NCBI GenBank assembly: GCA_963757135.1
Contig: CAVWQE010000013.1
Location: forward strand, 1-64,000
Source: Gp1-AA145 sp963757135
GTDB taxonomy: Bacteria; Acidobacteriota; Terriglobia; Terriglobales; Acidobacteriaceae
Reading direction: 5' to 3'
Length of the DNA: 64,000 nt
Of the stretch, positions 54,012-61,891 are shown piece by piece (the stretch's first letter is position 1; each line of letters starts with the position of its first letter). The notes under the pieces were generated by a model that was not told the origin of the DNA, searched no databases, and worked only from the letters and a program-made list of their open reading frames with translations. The translations under genes and the position numbers were made by a program.

Positions 54012-54223
54012 CGGTAAACGAGCCCCACTCGAAGTTCGAACGCGTTTACGCTATTGTCAGGTTCGACCTTCCGATCAGTCCGGAAGCTTCGGAGAGCGGC
54101 ATCGCGGTAGTCAAAGTATTTTCATCGGACGAAATTGCTGAGAAGGAAGCCGCGCGTCTAAATCAAATGAATGCAGATAAAAAATGCGAATATCGCGTTT
54201 ACATGGCGCGCTTTGCAGGATAG
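54008..54223 (+). CDS. Small 71-residue protein coupled to the oxidoreductase pair
   Basis: A compact 71-residue protein (KFERVYAIVRFDLPISPEAS, EKEAARLNQMNADKKCEYRV) with an alternating beta-alpha-beta look and no signal or membrane segment. It starts within the stop of copy 2 (ATGA). The family is not recognised. Its coupling suggests that it is a subunit or regulator of the oxidoreductases. Confidence 0.7.
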   Translation: MTVNEPHSKFERVYAIVRFDLPISPEASESGIAVVKVFSSDEIAEKEAARLNQMNADKKCEYRVYMARFAG

Positions 54224-54263
54224 AAACGCAATCGCATAGCGATGGTCCCGTAGGGACCGCCGA

Positions 54264-54395
54264 TAATAGCCCGGCGCTTCAGCGCCGGGTTGGGTGAGCA
54301 AATAAAGCAAGTGCCGTAGGTACGGCTGGCATTCAGCCGTCCCCACGGGACTAATATCCTTTGCTCAGGCCCCGCGTTGAAACGCCGGGCTATTA
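54264..54395. mobile_element. 132-bp MITE/REP-like element with perfect 13-bp inverted ends
   Basis: taatagcccggcg (54264-54276) and cgccgggctatta (54383-54395) are perfect reverse complements and bound the element. Inside are further stems: CCCGGCGCT/AGCGCCGGG (54270-54289), GCCGTA/TACGGC (54313-54326), ACGGCTG/CAGCCGT (54322-54340). GGTCCC-GTA-GGGACC lies just before (54244-54258) and TGTCTC/GAGACA just after (54401-54416). No protein is encoded. Confidence 0.7.
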
Positions 54396-54471
54396 GCACA
54401 TGTCTCTAACGAGACATAAATCCGGCAACTGATCACGATCAGCGACAATCAGATCCATCTGTCCAACGTTT

Positions 54472-55326
54472 ATGAAAAAATCCGCCATCCTTCTTCTCAG
54501 CTGTCCCGACCGCAAAGGCGTCGTCGCCAGTGTTGCCGGATTTATCTACCAGCACAGAGGCAACATTCTCCACGCGGACGAGCATGGCGATCTGGATTCC
54601 AGCACATTTCTGATGCGGGTGGAATTTGATCCCACCGAACTGGACGTTCCCCTGAGCGATTTTGCACTGCACTTCTCTCAGATCGCCAACGAATTTAATC
54701 TGCAGTGGCGTCTGGCGCTCTCGAACATACGCCAGCGCATGGCCATACTGGTCTCGAAATACGATCACTGTCTAGTCGACCTTCTTTATCGTCACCAGAG
54801 CGGCGAACTGGCATGTGATATTCCCTGCGTCATTTCCAATCATCCGGAAAGTCAGTCTATTGCCGAGTTCTACCGCGTTCCATTTTTTCTGGTGCCCGTT
54901 GAAAGGGAAAGGAAGCTCGCCGCCGAACGCCAGATTATCAGCGCTTCTCCAAAACAATGCTGTGGACTTTGTCGTGCTTGCCCGCTACATGCAGATTCTT
55001 TCTCCCCAGTTCGTCAACGCATTTCCGCAAAGAATTATTAATATTCACCACTCATTTTTCCCGCTTTCATCGGGGCCAGGCCCTATCACCAGGCATTCAC
55101 CCGCGGCGTCAAGCTGATCGGCGCCACCAGTCACTATGTCACCGAGGTTCTCGACGACGGCCCCATCATCGAACAGGATGTCGTCCGCGTCTCCCACCGC
55201 GATTCCGTCGAAGATCTGATTCAAAAAGGCCGTGACCTGGAAAAGGTTGTTCTCTCTCGCGCGGTTCGCTGGCACGTGGAAAATCGCGTGTTGTTGTATG
55301 GAAACAAGACGGTAGTGTTTGAGTAA
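54472..55326 (+). pseudogene. purU: Formyltetrahydrofolate deformylase (purU) with two compensating frameshifts
   Basis: A PurU of about 284 residues: N-terminal ACT domain (LLLSCPDRKGVVASVAGFIY), then the formyl-transferase fold (MAILVSKYDHCLVDLLYRH, IPCVISNHPE). An extra base near 54940 moves the frame, continuing as ALLQNNAVDFVVLARYMQIL and NIHHSFFP with the catalytic His; a missing base near 55060 restores the first frame, giving AFIGARPYHQAFTRGVKLIG, GPIIEQDVVRVSHRDS and the stop at 55326. The enzyme releases formate from 10-formyl-THF. Without correction the frame stops at 55041. The shifts may be real decay or sequencing error; the intact reading of all three segments favours a recent or artefactual cause. 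Confidence 0.88.
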
Positions 55327-55536
55327 ACCGGCCTCAGGCGTCAGGCTTCGGGAGGAATGTGAAATGCCTCTGCCATTTTGGATTAGGGGCCAACGCCTGA
55401 ACCTGAGCCGGATCAGGCGAGCGAAACCGGAAAGCTAATCAATGGGTTTATCAGAGCCTTTGATTCGCCATCTTCTACTGCCTAAGATCGAAAGGCTTTC
55501 CGCCTCACGCCTAAAGCCTGACGCCCAAAGCCAATG
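55327..55536. other. Non-coding stretch before the tandem repeat
   Basis: No gene is visible. The stretch has several copies of the words cgcctaaagcctgacgcc and aggcgtcaggc (near 55333 and 55506), in opposite senses, which look like more of the short-word inverted repeats. Confidence 0.5.
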
Positions 55537-55827
55537 CCCTGAGCAAGTGAGCGGAGCGAAACGCGTCGAATGCGCCGCGCAAACGCCTCAACCAAGAAGA
55601 TCAGATCCTTCGCTACGCTCAGGATTTCGGCGCGCGGCTCAGACTTCAGCCTGCCCTGAGCAAGTGAGCGGAGCGAAACGCGTCGAATGCGCCGCGCAAA
55701 CGCCTCAACCAAGAAGACTCAGATCCTTCGCTACGCTCAGGATTTCGGCGCGCGGCTCAGACTTCAGCCTGCCCTGAGCAAGTGAGCGGAGCGAAACGCG
55801 TCGAATGGGCCGCGCAAACGCCTCAAC
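55537..55827 (+). repeat. 117/118-bp tandem repeat, two and a half copies
   Basis: Copies begin at 55537, 55654 and 55772, each opening with ccctgagcaagtgagcggag. Copies 1 and 2 are nearly identical, differing by a one-base insertion; the third stops after about 56 bases. Each full copy contains gctacgctcaggatttcggc followed by gcgcggctcagac, the core also found beside tRNA-Met at 9698. No protein is supported here although long frames are open on both strands. Confidence 0.9.
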
Positions 55828-55903
55828 TTACCAAGGTAACTACCCGTAACACCCTGGCTCTGGCACTATTTCAACTTGGACCAGTTTCGTTGGGGGAAAA
55901 CGA

Positions 55904-57409
55904 TTGGCTGAAGATCCCAAATGGGAGCTCGCCATCTTAGCGACCGTTCAGGGCTTCTACGAGAAGCTCCTGCAGGAGTCTGTCGAGGGCGAGGTCCCGG
56001 TTCCAGCGGGACTCGAAGCAGTGTCCCTGCAGGGAGATGCCGATGTGCACGAGACCCTCGGCACCATGCGCCGCTGGCTGCGTTTGCTCGACATGGCGAC
56101 ATCTCCTGCCATGTTGAGGCGGGCTTTTACCGATGAAACCGACCCGGAAATCGCCGAAGCTATGCTGCGCTATTTCGTCCGCAAGAAGGACCATGCTGAA
56201 TCGGATCGCGATAAGACGGACATAGTTTCAACGTTTCTTTATCGACATCCGCGCGTGCCCGGACAATGGGAGCAGCGCGGATACGGACTCGACGGCTCGC
56301 TTCCGCTTTCGCCATTCGAGATTGCACTCATAGAAATTCTCGCCGACACCGATCAACCGGCATTGCCCGAAGAGCATATACAAATACTGCGCCGCTTCGA
56401 TCCGCTCGAAGAACAGGTGCTTCGTTTCCGCGACTTCAATGCGCTACTCGAGTCCGGAGTCATTCAAACCGTACGCCAGCTCAAGCAGTCGCTTGACACT
56501 TCGTTTTTTCATCCGGGGGTGCTCGCGACCATAGCTCCCTACAACGCGACCTTCGGCGCCAAGTTCGACGAACTGTTCCGCACCGCCACCAAAGAAATAA
56601 AAACTTTTGCTGACGATCTGGAAGAGCAAGGCGGCACCATCCTGGGGAGCGTGGACGGCGTGGACGTAACGATTGATCAGGTCAAAGCAATGGACGAGAA
56701 CCACCTGCTCAAGCTGGACTACGGGAATGCGCTGGAAAAATTCCATCGCGTGTCGCGACTGAAGCAGACTCTCGAGCAACAGCCCCCTGTGAAGCGAGGT
56801 TCGAAGGCGGGTCGTCCCGCGCCGGCTCCAAAAGCGGCAAAGAAGGTTGCGCCCGCCGTAACCCGGCCGCCATTCAATTTGAAGGCCATGCGTAAGGCGG
56901 TCACGCCGCAGCAGTTGGCGGCAGAAGAAACCAAACTGCTCAAAGTCGAAGAGTCGGTGAGGATTTTCGTCCGTGTAGCCGATCCCAAATTCCGCCAAGT
57001 TGTGCCCATGCGCTTCTTCAACTTGACGCTCACGCCTGCCGAAGCCGACGCCTATTGCGCCGATTATCTGGAAGAAAAAAGTTTGCGCGCCGGGGTCGCA
57101 CGAGTGCTGCTGCGCCTCGTCGCAGTGAATGCGCGCCTGATTACTGAACTGGAAGAGCTAAAGCGCGCGAACAATTCGCCATCTTTGTGGAAGCTGCATG
57201 CCGACTCGTTGGTGGCATTGCTTGAAATCGGGAGCAATGCGAGCGAAAATGCCACCCGCGTCTGCGCGCTGGCATCTCAACGTGGACATCGCGTGCAAGT
57301 AGAAGAAATACAAACGTCGCTTAACAAGCTGCGCGACTATAGCGGAATTGCCGAGAGCACGTTAACGGGCTCGGTGGAAGCGAAAAGCGCCGCCGCCGGG
57401 GCGGACTGA
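55904..57409 (+). CDS. Uncharacterised 501-residue cytoplasmic protein
   Basis: A 501-residue protein without signal or membrane segments and not recognised as a known family. The first 270 residues are helical (WELAILATVQGFYEKLLQES, TMRRWLRLLDMATSP); a basic Ala/Pro/Lys linker (about 300-325, SKAGRPAPAPKAAKKVAPAV) follows, then a second helical domain (LRAGVARVLLRLVAVNARLI, LWKLHADSLVALLEIGSNA). TTG 55904 has GGGGGA seven bases upstream. Codon use is like its neighbours. It stands alone between the repeat zone and a convergent gene. Confidence 0.7.
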   Translation: MAEDPKWELAILATVQGFYEKLLQESVEGEVPVPAGLEAVSLQGDADVHETLGTMRRWLRLLDMATSPAMLRRAFTDETDPEIAEAMLRYFVRKKDHAESDRDKTDIVSTFLYRHPRVPGQWEQRGYGLDGSLPLSPFEIALIEILADTDQPALPEEHIQILRRFDPLEEQVLRFRDFNALLESGVIQTVRQLKQSLDTSFFHPGVLATIAPYNATFGAKFDELFRTATKEIKTFADDLEEQGGTILGSVDGVDVTIDQVKAMDENHLLKLDYGNALEKFHRVSRLKQTLEQQPPVKRGSKAGRPAPAPKAAKKVAPAVTRPPFNLKAMRKAVTPQQLAAEETKLLKVEESVRIFVRVADPKFRQVVPMRFFNLTLTPAEADAYCADYLEEKSLRAGVARVLLRLVAVNARLITELEELKRANNSPSLWKLHADSLVALLEIGSNASENATRVCALASQRGHRVQVEEIQTSLNKLRDYSGIAESTLTGSVEAKSAAAGAD

Positions 57410-57425
57410 ATAAGTTTGCGAATCG

Positions 57426-57464
57426 TCAATGATGTCAATGATCCAATGAATCAATGATTCAATC
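57426..57464. repeat. CAATGAT-word array with a perfect palindrome
   Basis: CAATGAT occurs at 57427, 57436 and 57452 with a variant at 57445, and TGAATCA-A-TGATTCA (57447-57461) is perfectly palindromic. The array lies between two convergent gene ends and could act in termination, but has no T-run. Confidence 0.6.
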
Positions 57465-57470
57465 GCTCTG

Positions 57471-58802
57471 TCACTCGTACCTTAGGGCCTCAGCCGGCAA
57501 TATCCTCGCCGCTGACCACGAGGGATAAATCGTAGCCACCAGCGCCGTTCCGACCGCGACCAACGCGACCAGCACGCCATCCATTACGCGCGGCGCAAAG
57601 GGCACGTAGTCAATTGAATAAACTTCCGGAGCCAGCGAAAACAAATGATAGTGGCCGCCGATCCATGACAGCCCGTAACCAAACACCAGCCCGACCGCAG
57701 TGCCGATCAGTCCGATCAGCGCCCCCTGCGCAATAAATATTTTGCGCACTTGCGCTTTGCGCGTTCCCATCGACATGAGTACGGCGATATCTCGCGTTTT
57801 TTCCATCACCATCATGGTGAGCGAAATCAGAATATTCAGCGCAGCCACGAACACAATCAATCCCACTGTAATAAAGGTGACCAGTCGCTCCGTCTTCAGC
57901 GCATGGAACAACGGTTTGTTCTGCTCCATCCAGTTAGTTGTCATGAAGCCGGGGCCGGCGGCTTGTTCCAATTCCTGCCCGACTTGCGCTGCCTTATAAA
58001 TGTCGTCAATTTTAAACTCGATTACCTGGATTACGTCGCCGAGCGCGAACAGCTTCTGCGCATCTGAAAGCCGGGTGAACGACCATGACAGGTCGTAATC
58101 ATAAAATCCTGAATCAAAAATTCCGGTTACACGAAACCGGCTGTACTTTGGGACCAAGCCAAAGGGCGTGAGTTCTCCCTGCGGGCTCGTGACCAGCACC
58201 ACCGATCCCACCTTCGCCCCTAACTCATCCGCCATTTCTTTTCCAATGATGATGGGTGGCATGGCGTCCCGCCGTTCACCGACGGCCGCAAGCGAGTCGG
58301 CATCGTCAACTGCCGGCGTGGCGCGGGCGCCCTTGCCCGCGGAATTAGCTTCGGGATTGGCGTCGACACGCAGCTTCTCCTTTAGCGCATCCGCCGAACC
58401 TTCTTTCACGCTGTCCAGCAGGTCGCTTACTTTTCTCTCGTCTTGCGGAATGATTCCTTTCAGCACCGCTCCCTTGGCATGCGACCCGAGCGAAATCAGC
58501 ACCTGCTCGTAAATATCCGGCGCGGTCGCGATCACGTGCGGTTGCTTCCGCAATTGCTCCATCAGCGGACGCCAATTGGCGATCCCGTCGCCCATGGTGC
58601 GAAGCAAATTGACATGTGACGTAGATCCCAGCAATCGCTCTTGCAGGTCCTGGCGAAATCCGTTGTTGATGGCCAGCGCGATGATGAGCGAAGCCACGCC
58701 CGCCGCCACCCCCGCGATAGAAATCACCGTAATCATTCCGATAACAGCTTGTTTTCGCTTGGCGCGAAGATATCGGGACGCGATGAAGAATTCGAATCTC
58801 AT
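57471..58802 (-). CDS. LolC/LolE-type ABC transporter permease
   Basis: A 443-residue FtsX/MacB-fold permease: N-terminal FFIASRYLRAKRKQAVIGMI and helix ITVISIAGVAAGVASLIIAL, a periplasmic domain of about 230 residues, then three C-terminal helices (LVTFITVGLIVFVAALNILI, IFIAQGALIGLIGTAVGLVF, VMDGVLVALVAVGTALVATI). The layout and length match LolC/E, which extract lipoproteins from the inner membrane. The partner ATPase (LolD) is not in the window; it may lie elsewhere or this may serve another lipoprotein/export system. The gene is convergent with the 501-residue gene. Confidence 0.88.
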   Translation of the reverse strand: MRFEFFIASRYLRAKRKQAVIGMITVISIAGVAAGVASLIIALAINNGFRQDLQERLLGSTSHVNLLRTMGDGIANWRPLMEQLRKQPHVIATAPDIYEQVLISLGSHAKGAVLKGIIPQDERKVSDLLDSVKEGSADALKEKLRVDANPEANSAGKGARATPAVDDADSLAAVGERRDAMPPIIIGKEMADELGAKVGSVVLVTSPQGELTPFGLVPKYSRFRVTGIFDSGFYDYDLSWSFTRLSDAQKLFALGDVIQVIEFKIDDIYKAAQVGQELEQAAGPGFMTTNWMEQNKPLFHALKTERLVTFITVGLIVFVAALNILISLTMMVMEKTRDIAVLMSMGTRKAQVRKIFIAQGALIGLIGTAVGLVFGYGLSWIGGHYHLFSLAPEVYSIDYVPFAPRVMDGVLVALVAVGTALVATIYPSWSAARILPAEALRYE

Positions 58803-58884
58803 GCTATCGAGGTCGGCGACACAATCGCATGGCCGAATCTTGGATTATAGTCATCACCTCTTTCTATGGCACATTAGTAAGAGC

Positions 58885-60156
58885 ATGTCCGACTCCGACA
58901 GCCATGGCCAAGCCGGCCTGGCCGCCTTCCATCATCTGGGTTTTGCGTTGTACGCGACCGGGCGTTTCTGGGTCGTCGTCGGGCTTGAGATGCAGTCCGT
59001 AGCCGTCGGCTGGCAGGTGTATGAGATCACCCGACGTCCGCTCGACCTTGGCTATGTCGGACTGGCGCAATTTCTCCCTGTGGTCGCGTTGTTCCTGGTT
59101 GCCGGGCACGTGGTGGACCGGTTCAATCGCAAGACCGTGTTACTGCTATGCACTCTCGGAATGGCCATATGTTCGGGGCTGCTGATCGAAATCACGCGAC
59201 TCAGCATGCACGACGTTCGCCTGATCTATGGTGTTCTTCTTTTACTTGGTGTCGTGCGCGTCTTTAACGGACCTGCGGGTAGGTCGTTACTGCCGCAGTT
59301 GGTTCCTGGCGAAGTTTTTCCTAACGCTGTCGCCTGGAACGCAACCGTCTTTCAGGCCGCCACAATTCTCGGTCCGGCTTTGGGAGGCTTGCTCTACGCC
59401 GCCTTTCGTGGGCCTGCGGGTGTCTATGCAACCACTCTCGGCGCCTGTCTGCTGGCGACGATCGCGCTTACCCGAATAGAGCTTCGACCCTCAAGTCGTG
59501 CTCGCGAAGAAGTGAGTGCCCGGAGCGTTCTCGCCGGCCTGCATTACATCTGGACTCACAAACTCATCCTGGGTTCCATCTCGCTCGATCTTTTCGCAGT
59601 GCTGCTGGGCGGATCGGTGGCGCTTCTGCCGGTGTACGCGCGTGAGATTCTGCATACTGGCCCTTGGGGACTCGGGATCTTACGTTCAGCTCCCGGAGTT
59701 GGGGCGTTGATAATGGCGATTGCGCTGGCCTATCGCCCTTTGCGTCGCCGTGTCGGAAAAGTGATGCTGGCATGTGTTGCGGGATTTGGCATCTTCACCA
59801 TCGTATTCGGAATCTCGCGCAGTATGACGGTGTCACTAATCGCGCTTCTCTTTGTCGGCGCGACCGACATGGTCAGCGTCGTTGTCCGTGGCACGCTGGT
59901 TCAGGTCGCCACGCCCGATGAAGTACGCGGCCGTGTGAATGCCGTGGACATGATCTTTATCGGTGCTTCCAATGAACTTGGCGAATTCGAATCTGGATTG
60001 ACCGCACATTGGTTCGGCACCGTGACTGCGGTGATTGTCGGTGGTGCCGGCACACTCCTCGTGGTTGCACTGTGGAGCTGGTTCTTTCCCGATTTGCGGA
60101 ATGCAGAGCGGTTGCTGCATGGAAGAGAGCAAGACGCCCAACCCCAACTTCGATAG
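58885..60156 (+). CDS. MFS exporter, EntS/MFS_3-like
   Basis: A 423-residue, 12-helix permease with features of the EntS-like group: FWVVVGLEMQSVAVGWQVYE, LFLVAGHVVDRFNRKTVLLL, NGPAGRSLLPQLVPGEVFPN with NATVFQAATILGPALGGLLY, and TPDEVRGRVNAVDMIFIGAS. EntS exports siderophores; the cargo here is unknown because no siderophore genes are nearby. ATG 58885 is chosen; the upstream open frame overlaps the lol-type permease gene on the opposite strand and is not family-like. Confidence 0.85.
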   Translation: MSDSDSHGQAGLAAFHHLGFALYATGRFWVVVGLEMQSVAVGWQVYEITRRPLDLGYVGLAQFLPVVALFLVAGHVVDRFNRKTVLLLCTLGMAICSGLLIEITRLSMHDVRLIYGVLLLLGVVRVFNGPAGRSLLPQLVPGEVFPNAVAWNATVFQAATILGPALGGLLYAAFRGPAGVYATTLGACLLATIALTRIELRPSSRAREEVSARSVLAGLHYIWTHKLILGSISLDLFAVLLGGSVALLPVYAREILHTGPWGLGILRSAPGVGALIMAIALAYRPLRRRVGKVMLACVAGFGIFTIVFGISRSMTVSLIALLFVGATDMVSVVVRGTLVQVATPDEVRGRVNAVDMIFIGASNELGEFESGLTAHWFGTVTAVIVGGAGTLLVVALWSWFFPDLRNAERLLHGREQDAQPQLR

Positions 60157-60201
60157 TGACCCTGATAGGCCGTCGGACGCATCGATCGCCCGAGCGCAAA
60201 A

Positions 60202-60225
60202 ACGCCCGGGCCTGAACCCGGGCGT
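60202..60225. terminator. Intrinsic terminator between the MFS and trxA genes
   Basis: acgcccggg / cccgggcgt form a nine-base-pair stem with a six-base loop. On the minus strand TTTTT follows immediately, making a classic terminator for trxA. On the plus strand tgtctttgtg follows, a weak T-rich tail that may also stop the convergent MFS transcript. Confidence 0.88.
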
Positions 60226-60248
60226 GTCTTTGTGTAATCGAGAGCTAA

Positions 60249-60581
60249 CTACCCGATGTGCTTGTCGAGCGCCTTCTGGATCTGCTCTTTGGGCACGTAG
60301 CCGACAATTTGTTCTTTCACTTGGCCGCCCTTAAACACCAGTAATGTCGGGATGCCGCGCACTCCATAGCGCATTGGAGTTGCGCTGTTGCGATCCACAT
60401 CCATTTTGCCGATTTTAACCTTGCCCGCGTACTGGGTTGCCAATTCGTCCACGATGGGAGCGATCGCGCGGCAAGGGCCGCACCAAGCCGCCCAAAAGTC
60501 CACCAGCACCGGCGTCTCCGCCTTCAGGACATCCTGGTCGAAATTCGCGTCTGTTACTTCTACGATCCCGTTGCCTGCCAT
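60249..60581 (-). CDS. trxA: Thioredoxin
   Basis: A 110-residue standard thioredoxin with the active site WCGPC in VDFWAAWCGPCRAIAPIVD, the cis-Pro loop in RGIPTLLVFKGG and GYVPKEQIQKALDKHIG at the C-terminus. It reduces protein disulfides in the cytoplasm. GGAGGA lies a few bases before ATG 60581, and a strong terminator follows the stop, so it is a single-gene unit. Confidence 0.95.
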   Translation of the reverse strand: MAGNGIVEVTDANFDQDVLKAETPVLVDFWAAWCGPCRAIAPIVDELATQYAGKVKIGKMDVDRNSATPMRYGVRGIPTLLVFKGGQVKEQIVGYVPKEQIQKALDKHIG

Positions 60582-61180
60582 TGTTCCTCCAACGCTAAAA
60601 ACTTATATATTGCATGCGCCACTTATCGTAACACCAGAAGATTGGATGCCATTTTGCCGCCAAAGTCGCAGGAACAGTGGGGGCAGCGGCTACAAGCTGG
60701 ATTTCGTGGGGAATAATGGATGCTTATCAGCAATTTACCCTGAGGGCGGCGAGAGGGCTGAATTTGTAGCGATTATGGTGTGGCCGGACCGAACCGGACT
60801 TCTGTCCGCCCGCTACGGAAAAGAAAAAAGCGCTCCGAACTCAAATCGGAGCGCCTCGGCAGCCCTCCCCCAGAACTGCCAAACCACAGCTTGGATAGTA
60901 AGCAGGCCCTCAGCGGGTGTAAATGTCACCTAAGTAATGTGGTTACGTGTCTGACGGGCTATGGAAATACTGAAAACACGGGAATTTTGGGGAGGCCAGT
61001 TAAATGGATTGCGCACTTCCAGGCTGTGCACTGCAGGAAGAGGTCCCCCTAGTCGAAAGCTCCAAGCAGAGGAAATGATTTACAGACGCACGAGCAAATA
61101 CGGGTCAGATTAGAATCATGAGAGGCGGCTGGCCAACCGTTTCATGAGGATATGGACAGAGGTATCGGTCTGCTATTTGG
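60582..61180. other. 599-bp gap without a recognised gene
   Basis: No supported protein or tRNA is seen. The plus strand has an open frame across 60640-60933, but it begins inside trxA antisense and has no ribosome site or family resemblance. The only firm signal is the minus-strand terminator at 60830-60854, which has no gene in front of it for more than 300 bases. Confidence 0.5.
60830..60854 (-). terminator. Orphan intrinsic terminator on the minus strand
   Basis: GCGCTCCGA (60830-60838) and TCGGAGCGC (60846-60854) form a perfect nine-base-pair stem with a seven-base loop; on the minus strand TTTTTTCTTTT follows. The nearest minus-strand gene ends at 61181, so either that gene has a 330-base 3' tail or an unannotated small RNA ends here. 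Confidence 0.85.
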
Positions 61181-61891
61181 TCACGATTGCCACGGAGTAC
61201 CCTTTGGGAAGAACGCGAGACACTTATGGGTGTCCAGAATGATCTGATAACCGGCGATCGGGGCGTCCGGAATGCTGTGCATGATGGAGGTAATCAATGT
61301 CACCGTCGTATTTCTATTTGCGCCTCCGTAGATATGCTGCTGGTCTTTCCAGTAGCCGACTCCCCAATCCTCGATGACGTAGTACCCGCCGGGATTCACA
61401 TGTTCAAATAGCACCTGATAAGAGTTCCGCGTTTCATCGAATCGGTGCGCGCCGTCGTCGATGATTACGTCGAAAGGGCCTGATCGCTCGGCAATCTTGC
61501 TTAGGCCGACGGCATCGTTCTGGTCGCACTGTTCTAACGTAATCCTCGGGTCAGTGGGCGAAGCGCCCTTGGGCAGCACAATATCCAAGCCAGTGATGCG
61601 GCTCTGCGGATGAGAGAAAAAGTCACCCCAGAGCGTGCAGGAGCCACCCTTGAATACCCCGATTTCCAACACCCGAACCGGCTGCTGCCGAAATGGTGCA
61701 AGGATGCGTTCATAATCCGGCATAAAGCCATTGGCAATCTTATCGGTGTGATAAGTTTTGTCGTTCCAATCCATGGTTGAATGAGGACGTCCCCCTTGGG
61801 CAGCTTTTTCGCTGGCGGGAGGCAAGTGCAGCCATTCGCCAACTTTACGCAATGGATTTTGATCCCTTAGCTGTCTAGGCATATTTTGCAC
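61181..61891 (-). CDS. SAM-dependent methyltransferase, CmcI/rhamnosyl-O-methyltransferase-like
   Basis: A 236-residue class I methyltransferase: VRVLEIGVFKGGSCTLWGDF is the SAM loop, ITGLDIVLPKGASP the strand-2 region, and FDVIIDDGAHRFDETRNSYQ a metal/substrate segment as in macrocin/sugar O-methyltransferases. The first 40 residues are poorly conserved, and a shorter start at 61774 (MDWNDKTYHTDK) is possible; GTG 61891 is the longest. It resembles the methyltransferase of the polysaccharide locus at 17.8 kb and may modify the same glycan. Confidence 0.82.
   Translation of the reverse strand: MQNMPRQLRDQNPLRKVGEWLHLPPASEKAAQGGRPHSTMDWNDKTYHTDKIANGFMPDYERILAPFRQQPVRVLEIGVFKGGSCTLWGDFFSHPQSRITGLDIVLPKGASPTDPRITLEQCDQNDAVGLSKIAERSGPFDVIIDDGAHRFDETRNSYQVLFEHVNPGGYYVIEDWGVGYWKDQQHIYGGANRNTTVTLITSIMHSIPDAPIAGYQIILDTHKCLAFFPKGTPWQS

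Noticed and set aside
55442..55777. Open frames on both strands through the tandem repeat
   Set aside because: They follow the repeat unit exactly, have no ribosome site or family resemblance, and merely lack stops because the repeat is GC-rich.
55537..55827. CRISPR-like array
   Set aside because: The copies are contiguous 117-bp units without short repeats separated by unique spacers, and no cas genes are near.
60388..60933. A 181-codon plus-strand frame over trxA and the gap
   Set aside because: It begins antisense to trxA, lacks a ribosome site, and shows no recognisable protein pattern.
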